A DNA stretch of 64,000 bases from MA-ANB-1 sp965216445 (GTDB lineage: Bacteria; Actinomycetota; Acidimicrobiia; Spongiisociales; ZC4RG35), in assembly GCA_965216445.1 (NCBI GenBank), contig OZ244166.1, positions 1,054,001-1,118,000 on the forward strand. Direction: 5' to 3'. The stretch's first letter is position 1; each line of letters opens with the position of its first letter. The notes under the pieces were generated by a model that saw only the letters and a program-made list of their open reading frames with translations, made no database searches and was not told the origin of the DNA. This document shows, one piece after another, positions 58,136 to 64,000 of this stretch. The position numbers and the translations under genes were made by a program.

Positions 58136-58549
58136 ATGAGCACGCGACTGCTGGTGATCCTGGCGGCGGTCATTGGCACCGTCCTCACCTTCTACCTTGC
58201 CAGTCTCTTCGGCGCCGACCTGGTAGTTCCCGAAGAGTTCGGGGACATGTCCGTGACGATGGAGATGCCTGTCGGCGTAGTCGTCGGGTTCACCTTTGTC
58301 ATTGGGTTGGTCGCCTGGGCACTTGCAACAATCCTCGAGCGGGCAACAGCGAACGCCCGAAACATTTGGATATTCCTAGCTGTCGTTGTGTTGGCGGGTT
58401 CGATTCCCGGGGTATTTCAACTCGGTCTCGAAGGAGCGGACCTGGTGTGGCAGATCGTGCTCCATGTCGTGTTCGGGGCGATACTCATCGCAGGCTTCGT
58501 CGGAACATTCGCTGATGGCGGGACCAGCGACCCGACCTCAGATCGGTGA
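58136..58549 (+). CDS. Small four-TM membrane protein (DUF6069-like)
   Basis: The 137-residue protein has four hydrophobic segments (TRLLVILAAVIGTVLTFYLASLF, VGVVVGFTFVIGLVAWALATIL, NIWIFLAVVVLAGSIPGVFQLG, VWQIVLHVVFGAILIAGFVGTF). Small four-TM proteins of this shape are common in actinobacteria; family assignment to DUF6069 is tentative. ATG 58136 is used. It lies 25 bp after the acyltransferase stop and is convergent with leuD. Confidence 0.7.
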   Translation: MSTRLLVILAAVIGTVLTFYLASLFGADLVVPEEFGDMSVTMEMPVGVVVGFTFVIGLVAWALATILERATANARNIWIFLAVVVLAGSIPGVFQLGLEGADLVWQIVLHVVFGAILIAGFVGTFADGGTSDPTSDR

Positions 58550-58598
58550 TCTAGCTGGCACCCGGACTCAACGGAGACTCCTGGGGTTGTTCCGGGGC

Positions 58599-59219
58599 CT
58601 AGCGCCCGGTGACGTCCACAGTTGGCATCCATGACGTACGTTGCTCTTCGAAGGCAGCGATCTCGCTTTCCAATCGAAGTGTCTCGCCGATCGCGTCGAG
58701 ACCGTTGAGAAGTCGGTAGCGGGCGTTTTCGTCGATCAAGAACGGCTCGGTCCATTGCGGTGTCGAGACGGTCGCACGGTCGAGGTCGATTTTTACTTTC
58801 GCTTCAGGGTCGGCCGCAAGTTGGATCAGGTCTTCCACGCACCGAGCGGGCAACTCCACAGGGAGAAGACCGACATTGATCGCGTTGTTCTTGAAGATAT
58901 CCGCAAAAGATGGAGCGATGACCGCTTCGAATCCCCAATCCTGAATCGCCCAGACGGCATGTTCTCGGGATGATCCACACCCGAAGTTGCGGCCGGTTAC
59001 CAGGACCCGTGCGCTTTGACGTTTCGGTTCGTTGATCACGAAGTCCTGACGTGGCTTTCCGTCGTTGTCTCTAGCCCAGTTGTGAAAAACAAAATCGCCG
59101 TATCCGGTCCGTTCAGTCCGTTTCAGGAACTGTTGAGGAATGATCTGGTCGGTATCGACATCGGCTCGAGGGAGCGGGACCATCGAGCCCTCGATTACTG
59201 AAACCGGCTTCACTGCCAT
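58599..59219 (-). CDS. leuD: 3-isopropylmalate dehydratase small subunit
   Basis: The 206-residue subunit of isopropylmalate isomerase has the N-terminal PLPRADVDTDQIIPQQFLKRTERTGYG, the swivelling domain motif GRNFGCGSSREHAVWAI, and FADIFKNNAINVGLLPVEL. With LeuC it converts 2- to 3-isopropylmalate in leucine synthesis. It overlaps leuC by 10 bp and is the last gene of the operon. Confidence 0.96.
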   Translation of the reverse strand: MAVKPVSVIEGSMVPLPRADVDTDQIIPQQFLKRTERTGYGDFVFHNWARDNDGKPRQDFVINEPKRQSARVLVTGRNFGCGSSREHAVWAIQDWGFEAVIAPSFADIFKNNAINVGLLPVELPARCVEDLIQLAADPEAKVKIDLDRATVSTPQWTEPFLIDENARYRLLNGLDAIGETLRLESEIAAFEEQRTSWMPTVDVTGR

Positions 59220-60607
59220 TCCCTGACATCGACAAAGTGCCCCGCAATCGCGGCTGCGGCCGCCATTGCAGGACTGACCAAGTGAGTGCGTGCGCCCCGC
59301 CCCTGTCGCCCCTCATAGTTGCGGTTCGAGGTAGAGGCACACCGCTCACCGGACGGCACGACGTCTGGATTCATGGCGAGGCAGCTCGAGCACCCGGCAT
59401 CCCGCCAATCGAAACCGGCTTCCAGGAAGACCTCGTGCAGGCCCTCGGCCTCGGCGTTTCTCTTGACCTGCATCGACCCGGGCACCACGATCGCCGAGAC
59501 AGCGGGATTGACCCTGTGGCCTGAAACAATCTCCGCCGCTGCCCTGAGATCCTCCAGCCTGGCATTTGTGCAGGAACCCAGAAAGACGTGGTCGACCGGA
59601 ATGCTCGTTATCGGAGCTCCGGGGGAGAGGTCCATGTACTCCAATGCTCTCGCAGCGGCTTCCTGCTCAGCTGAATCCGCAAAATCCGAAGGATGAGGAA
59701 CGCGTCCGTTGACCGTTGTGGTTTGGGCCGGGTTCACGCCCCAACTGACATGAGGTTCGAGGCCATCTGCCGCGATGTGGTGGGTCTGGTCGAACTCGGC
59801 ATCTTCTTCTGACGCGAGGGTTCTCCAATAGTCGAGGGCGTCGTCCCAATCCTGGCCCTTCGGGGCGCCAGGGCGGCCCTTCAGGTAGCCGAACGTTGTT
59901 TCATCGGGGGCGATCATCCCGGCTCGCGCCCCACCTTCGATCGACATGTTGCAAACCGTCATTCTCTCTTCCATAGAGAGGTCACGAATCGCCTGACCCC
60001 GGTACTCGATTACGTATCCCTGGCCGCCGGCGACACCGATATCGGCAATGATGCCGAGGATGAGATCCTTGGCGGTGACTCCGCTGGGAAGGTGACCGTC
60101 GACTTCTATCGCCATCGCCTTGGGTTTCTGCTGCCGCAAGGTTTGGGTCGCCAGAACGTGTTCTACCTCCGAAGTGCCGATACCGAATGCGAGCGCTCCG
60201 AACGCCCCGTGGGTCGCCGTGTGGCTGTCGCCACAGACGATGACCATTCCCGGCTGGGTGAGGCCCTGTTCGGGGCCTACTACGTGAACGATTCCCTGAC
60301 GTGGATCATCGAGCCCGAACATCTGGATACCGTGTTTCGAGCAATTGTCCCGCAAGGCATCGACCTGCTTCTTGGCCAAGGGGTCCATGATCCCCAGACT
60401 CCGCCCCACGGTGGGTACTGCATGGTCGACGGTGGCGAGGGTCAGGTCAGGGCGACGCACCGTTCGACCCGCGAGTTCGAGACCGCTGAAGGCTTGGGGC
60501 GACGTCACCTCATGTACCAGGTGCATATCAACGAATAGCAATGCCGGATCTCCGGTGCCAATGCTGTGCCCCGACCAGATCTTGTCGAACAGAGTGTTGC
60601 GACTCAA
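59210..60607 (-). CDS. leuC: 3-isopropylmalate dehydratase large subunit
   Basis: The 465-residue aconitase-superfamily subunit binds a [4Fe-4S] cluster with cysteines in FLGSCTNARLEDLRAAAEIV and AGCSSCLAMNPDVV. It also has LFVDMHLVHEVTSPQAF, CGDSHTATHGAFGALAFGIGTSEVEHVLATQTL and GGARAGMIAPDETTF. It starts with TTG 60607, overlapping the leuB stop (TTGA), and overlaps leuD by 10 bp. All cluster ligands are present. Confidence 0.97.
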   Translation of the reverse strand: MSRNTLFDKIWSGHSIGTGDPALLFVDMHLVHEVTSPQAFSGLELAGRTVRRPDLTLATVDHAVPTVGRSLGIMDPLAKKQVDALRDNCSKHGIQMFGLDDPRQGIVHVVGPEQGLTQPGMVIVCGDSHTATHGAFGALAFGIGTSEVEHVLATQTLRQQKPKAMAIEVDGHLPSGVTAKDLILGIIADIGVAGGQGYVIEYRGQAIRDLSMEERMTVCNMSIEGGARAGMIAPDETTFGYLKGRPGAPKGQDWDDALDYWRTLASEEDAEFDQTHHIAADGLEPHVSWGVNPAQTTTVNGRVPHPSDFADSAEQEAAARALEYMDLSPGAPITSIPVDHVFLGSCTNARLEDLRAAAEIVSGHRVNPAVSAIVVPGSMQVKRNAEAEGLHEVFLEAGFDWRDAGCSSCLAMNPDVVPSGERCASTSNRNYEGRQGRGARTHLVSPAMAAAAAIAGHFVDVREWQ

Positions 60608-61677
60608 GCGGAGACCCCCTGGGCTGTTCCTACGAGCGATGCAACCCGAGAGCCGACGTCGTGTGTTGTAGCTCCCATCTCACCGGCCCGTAGCGAGGGG
60701 AGTGTGCCAGCCACAGCGCCGGTAGCGCTGAGCACCGCATCCGCCGCTTCTTTCTCTCCAAGCGATTCCAAGAGCATTCCAGCCGCTCCAATCGCTGCAA
60801 GCGGATTGATCGACTCGGTCCCCTCGAAACCCGGTGCCGTACCGCCGATGGGTTCGAACATCGACACCCCGCCAGGGTTGAGATTGGCGCCTGACGCTAT
60901 CCCCAGGCCACCCTGGATAGCCGCGCCCAAATCGGTGATTATGTCTCCGAACATGTTGTCCGTGACAATGACGTCGAATCGTGCCGGGTCCTCGATGAGC
61001 CATAGACACGCTGCGTCGACGTGGGCGTATGCGGTGGTCACAGACGGGTACTCGAGCGCAACCTCCTCAAAGACCCGTTGCCAGAGATCCCAGGCGTAGG
61101 TGAGCACGTTGGTCTTGCCGCACATCGTGACGTGTTGGCGAGGACGACGAGATGCCAAGTCGAATGCGTACCGGATACACCTTTCGACGGCGAAGCGGGT
61201 ATTGATCGACTCCTGGACCGCCACCTCAAATGCGGAGTCCTTCGCTGTGAAGCTGCCGCTTCCTGAGTAGAGCCCCTCACTGTTCTCCCTCACGACAACA
61301 AAGTCGACCGTCTCGGCTGTCGCGCCGATAACAGGGGACTTGACTCCCTTGTGCAGCTTCACAGGCCGAAGGTTGATGTACAGGTCGAGCTCTCTCCGAA
61401 GAGCGAGGAGGATCTCTTGTTCCAGAATGCCAGGCTTGACTTCTGGGTGCCCGATTGCACCAAAGAGTATTGCTTCGTGTTCCCTGAGGAACGCAATGTC
61501 TCCGTCGGTGAGCGTCTGCCCCGTACGCAAATAGCGCTCGCCACCGAGATCGAGCTCACCAAGATCCAGGCCGAATCCGAAGCGGCTTGCCGCCGTCTTC
61601 AGTACCTTCAATGCCTCAGCGATCACCTCTGGACCCGTACCGTCGCCAGGTACGACGGCGACTCGATAGGTGTTCAT
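60604..61677 (-). CDS. leuB: 3-isopropylmalate dehydrogenase
   Basis: The 357-residue NAD-dependent oxidative decarboxylase has VAVVPGDGTGPEVIAEALKVL at the start, the substrate-binding LRRELDLYINLRPVKL, VVRENSEGLYSGSG, and the metal-binding VIVTDNMFGDIITDLGAAIQGGLG, followed by EPIGGTAPGFEGTESINPLA. The motif YINLRP and GLYSG variants match the IcdH/LeuB branch found in actinobacteria. It overlaps leuA and leuC by 4 bp each. Confidence 0.94.
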   Translation of the reverse strand: MNTYRVAVVPGDGTGPEVIAEALKVLKTAASRFGFGLDLGELDLGGERYLRTGQTLTDGDIAFLREHEAILFGAIGHPEVKPGILEQEILLALRRELDLYINLRPVKLHKGVKSPVIGATAETVDFVVVRENSEGLYSGSGSFTAKDSAFEVAVQESINTRFAVERCIRYAFDLASRRPRQHVTMCGKTNVLTYAWDLWQRVFEEVALEYPSVTTAYAHVDAACLWLIEDPARFDVIVTDNMFGDIITDLGAAIQGGLGIASGANLNPGGVSMFEPIGGTAPGFEGTESINPLAAIGAAGMLLESLGEKEAADAVLSATGAVAGTLPSLRAGEMGATTHDVGSRVASLVGTAQGVSA

Positions 61678-62870
61678 CGGAAAGACTCGGCAACTCCCTC
61701 GAACATCTCCATACCGGTCACAACCTCGTCGACAAGCGCTCGCAGTTGAGACTCGGAGACTTCGCCCTGTACGTCAGCGGCCTTCTTCATCTGGAGGAAC
61801 GCCTTTTCAAATGCAACGGGCCCGAGGTCTACACCCAGCGAGGCGAGAGAGTGCTTGAAGGCTGCTCGCCCGGAGTGTTTGCCCATCACGATCGACCGGC
61901 CCCGGAACCCAACCGTGGCCGGATCCATGATTTCGTAAGTTGACCGATCCCTGAGGACTCCATGCTGGTGAATTCCGGACTCGTGGCTGAATGCGCTACG
62001 ACCCACGATCGCCTTGTTTCGCTGCACTGCGTAGCCCGTTTCCTGAGCGACAAGTCGAGAAGTGCGATAGATCTCCGCTGTGTTCACAGTGGTCGCTTTG
62101 CCGTAGTAGTCCGATCGGACCTGGAGAGCCATCACTACCTCTTCGAGTGAGGCGTTGCCGGCTCTCTCGCCGATACCGTTGACCGTTCCCTCAAACTGCT
62201 CCGCACCGGCCTCGATTGCCGCCAACGAGTTGGCTACCGCCATGCCCAGGTCGTTGTGGCAGTGTGTCGAAACGACCAAGTCCTGGCTTTCACCCTTCAC
62301 TTCGTTGACGACTCTGCCTACCAGGTCTCCATAAGTTCGCGGCGTTGCGTATCCAACGGTGTCGGGCACATTGAGGGTCGTCGCACCAGCGTCGGCAGCC
62401 GTTCTCAGCACCTGCATGAGAAAGTCAGGATTGGTGCGGGTGGCATCCTCCGCCGTGTATTCGACGTCGTCGGTGAGGCTCCTGGCATGGCTTACCGAGT
62501 CTTTGACTGCAACCAACACATCTTCCTCCGTCATCCGCAACTTGTGGTTCAGGTGGATCTCTGAAGTGGCCAGGAAGAGGTGGAGTCGCGGTTGTCGTGC
62601 ATCGCGGATCGCTTCCCAGGTGGTCGCAACATCGTCGTGGCTGGTCCGGGCCATGGCGGCCACACCGGGTCCTTGAACCTCGCGCGCTATCCGCTGGACG
62701 GCTTCGAAGTCCCCGGTCGAAGACACGGGGAACCCCGCTTCAATCACGTCGACACCAAGCCGGGCCAGTTGGTGAGCGATTCTCACCTTCTGATCCGCTC
62801 CGAGCGCGATACCCGGGGCTTGCTCTCCGTCTCTAAGTGTTGTGTCGAATACTCTTACATTTGCGGTCAT
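61674..62870 (-). CDS. leuA: 2-isopropylmalate synthase-type enzyme lacking the regulatory domain
   Basis: This DRE-TIM metallolyase catalyses the first step of leucine synthesis. The 398 residues have VFDTTLRDGEQAPGIAL (catalytic Arg-Asp), VIEAGFPVSS, STHCHNDLGMAVANSLAAIEAGAEQFEGTVNGIGERAGNASLEEVVMAL, and AFSHESGIHQHGVL. The C-terminal LeuA allosteric dimer domain of the usual ~510 residue enzyme is absent; the protein ends soon after the helical accessory subdomain (VTGMEMFEGVAESF). The start ATG 62870 has GAGGAGAAGAG just upstream. Because it lies between ilvN and leuBCD, 2-isopropylmalate synthase is the best call; homocitrate or citramalate synthase remain possible. Confidence 0.87.
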   Translation of the reverse strand: MTANVRVFDTTLRDGEQAPGIALGADQKVRIAHQLARLGVDVIEAGFPVSSTGDFEAVQRIAREVQGPGVAAMARTSHDDVATTWEAIRDARQPRLHLFLATSEIHLNHKLRMTEEDVLVAVKDSVSHARSLTDDVEYTAEDATRTNPDFLMQVLRTAADAGATTLNVPDTVGYATPRTYGDLVGRVVNEVKGESQDLVVSTHCHNDLGMAVANSLAAIEAGAEQFEGTVNGIGERAGNASLEEVVMALQVRSDYYGKATTVNTAEIYRTSRLVAQETGYAVQRNKAIVGRSAFSHESGIHQHGVLRDRSTYEIMDPATVGFRGRSIVMGKHSGRAAFKHSLASLGVDLGPVAFEKAFLQMKKAADVQGEVSESQLRALVDEVVTGMEMFEGVAESFR

Positions 62871-62968
62871 TTTCTCTTCTCCTCGTTGGTTCAAACTCTC
62901 TGCGCCGACAAGCATCTGTGTGCGAGTCGGCTACGGAATTCGAACCCTCTCGAGACGGATTGGCACCA

Positions 62969-63475
62969 TCATCGGGCGATCCCAGAGACGGCGGCTGGCT
63001 GGACGAGAGACTCCTTCTTCATGGCGATGCGACCCGACTTGACGAGCTCGAGGATCCCGAACGGGCTCATGTGCTCTATGAATGACTGAATGTGCTCCGG
63101 ACTCCCCGCCAATTCGAAGGTCATCGTGTCTGTTCCGAGGTCGACAACCCGAGCAGAGAACAGCGCAGCGGTGTCGTTCACCGGGCCCCGCTGTGACGCG
63201 TTGGCAGCAATCCGGACCAGCATGACCTCACTTGCGACCGACGCTTCGTGGTCGAACTCATGGACCTTGATGACGTTCACGAGCTTGTAGAGCTGCTTTT
63301 GGAGCTGCTCCAACTCCGGAGCGTCGGCAACAAGAGTGATGCGAGATCGACCCTCGATGTGGGTGGGGCCGACGGCCAGTGAGTGGATATTGAAGCCGCG
63401 ATTGGAGAACATCGCAGCCACCCGAGCCAAGACGCCCGGCTTGTCTTCGACAACGACGGAAAGGGTGTGTTTCAT
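62969..63475 (-). CDS. ilvN: Acetolactate synthase small (regulatory) subunit
   Basis: The 168-residue subunit activates IlvB and gives feedback inhibition by valine. It has an N-terminal ACT domain (HTLSVVVEDKPGVLARVAAMFSNRGFNIHSLAVGPTHIEG) and the C-terminal ALS_ss_C domain (FSARVVDLGTDTMTFELAGSPEHIQSFIEHMSPFGILELVKSGRIAM). It overlaps the ilvB stop by 4 bp and is followed by 98 bp before leuA. Confidence 0.96.
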   Translation of the reverse strand: MKHTLSVVVEDKPGVLARVAAMFSNRGFNIHSLAVGPTHIEGRSRITLVADAPELEQLQKQLYKLVNVIKVHEFDHEASVASEVMLVRIAANASQRGPVNDTAALFSARVVDLGTDTMTFELAGSPEHIQSFIEHMSPFGILELVKSGRIAMKKESLVQPAAVSGIAR

Positions 63476-64000
63476 AGAAGCTCCTCAGGGCTAGTGATCA
63501 CGTCGTCGTTTGATCCTCCAGCGGGAACCATCGGGAAACACATCTCGTCGGGGTCAACAACCACTTCGACCAGAACAGGCTGGTCCTCGATGGCGAGAGC
63601 CTTGTCGATGGTCACATCGATTTCCGCGGGATGGCTGACCTTGAATCCGACACACCCCATTGCTTCCGCCAATGCCGGATAGTCGGGGGTGTCGGTAGGC
63701 ATCTCGCTGGCGGAGAGTCGACCTCCGTAGAAGAGGTTCTGCCACTGCTTGACCATGCCAAAGCCTCCATTGTTGAAGACGAAAATCTTGATCGGAATCT
63801 GTTCAACCGCGGCTGTGATCAACTCTTGCGGCGTCATCTGGAAGCAGCCGTCACCATCGAGGGCAATCACCGTCTCATCGGGTCTTCCGACCTTTGCGCC
63901 TATTGCTGCGGGTAGGGCGAAGCCCATCGTTCCAGAACCTCCGGAATTGACCCACGAGCGAGGGCGGGCGAAGTTCCAGAATTGAGAGGCCCACATCTGA
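63472..64000 (-). CDS. ilvB: Acetolactate synthase large subunit, C-terminal part (5' end outside window)
   Basis: The frame runs off the right edge. Present are about 176 residues of the TPP-binding domain: WVNSGGSGTMGFALPAAIGAKVG, the TPP motif ALDGDGCFQMTPQELITAAVEQIPIKIFVFNNGGFGMVKQWQNLFYGGRLSAS (GDG...NN), and the end VLVEVVVDPDEMCFPMVPAGG. The enzyme condenses two pyruvates (or pyruvate with 2-oxobutanoate) in valine/isoleucine synthesis. First visible gene of the ilvBN-leuABCD set. Confidence 0.96.
   Translation of the reverse strand, partial: QMWASQFWNFARPRSWVNSGGSGTMGFALPAAIGAKVGRPDETVIALDGDGCFQMTPQELITAAVEQIPIKIFVFNNGGFGMVKQWQNLFYGGRLSASEMPTDTPDYPALAEAMGCVGFKVSHPAEIDVTIDKALAIEDQPVLVEVVVDPDEMCFPMVPAGGSNDDVITSPEELL

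Noticed and set aside
1..64000. CRISPR arrays, insertion sequences, prophage genes, rRNA genes
   Set aside because: No regularly spaced repeats, transposase or integrase motifs, phage structural genes or rRNA segments were recognised on either strand.

Overview
The window (about 58-60% G+C by eye) is a chromosomal segment of an actinobacterium-like organism, most plausibly an uncultured member of Acidimicrobiia or a related deep class. The case rests on gene order (lepA-hemW-hrcA-dnaJ-rsmE-HTH regulator-phoH-HD phosphohydrolase-ybeY-CBS/CorC-era-recO-uppS-glyS-dnaG-rpoD), a BldD-like regulator, a DUF222/HNH protein, frequent GTG/TTG starts, and start codons 6-9 bases after TANNNT boxes (leaderless mRNAs). 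The class-level guess is inference; no rRNA is present. Coding density is very high: no stretch over 300 bases lacks a gene or tRNA.

Layout. 1-7.3 kb: end of rnc, a membrane protein, mutM-acyP, smc, ftsY-cdd. 7.3-12.6 kb: an accessory pocket with a lamin-tail-like lipoprotein, a DUF3052-like protein, a heliorhodopsin, a secreted Lys-rich-tail protein, a methyltransferase coupled to a UGA-containing (selenocysteine) peroxiredoxin-like gene, a cupredoxin lipoprotein, and a 3-hydroxyacyl-CoA dehydrogenase. 12.7-18.6 kb: a five-gene peptide ABC importer on the minus strand whose binding protein looks circularly permuted. 18.8-27.4 kb: leuS, a metallopeptidase-like protein, ppk2, comEA-comEC, folP, holA, rpsT. 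27.5-46.8 kb: the long housekeeping block from lepA to rpoD. 46.9-51.9 kb: DUF222/HNH gene, tRNA-Asn(GTT), small hypotheticals, a GNAT, a class V aminotransferase, a GlsB/YeaQ membrane protein. 52-58.5 kb: DUF1800-DUF1501 pair, then a tightly coupled set of GH1 beta-glucosidase fused to an NTF2/SnoaL-like domain, patatin-like lipase, PlsC-like acyltransferase and a small membrane protein. 58.6-64 kb: minus-strand branched-chain amino acid operon ilvB-ilvN-leuA-leuB-leuC-leuD.

The most interesting items are the in-frame UGA in a UxxC redox motif with a hairpin just downstream, the heliorhodopsin with its Schiff-base lysine, the permuted peptide-binding protein, an SdrD-B-like domain inside the extracellular part of a 7TM-HD phosphohydrolase, and the GH1-SnoaL fusion. 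Reading frames break in comEC, folP, glyS and the aminotransferase. Most breaks fit loss of one base in a short G/C run, so assembly or sequencing error is more likely than true pseudogenes. I identified no CRISPR array, insertion sequence, prophage or replication origin.
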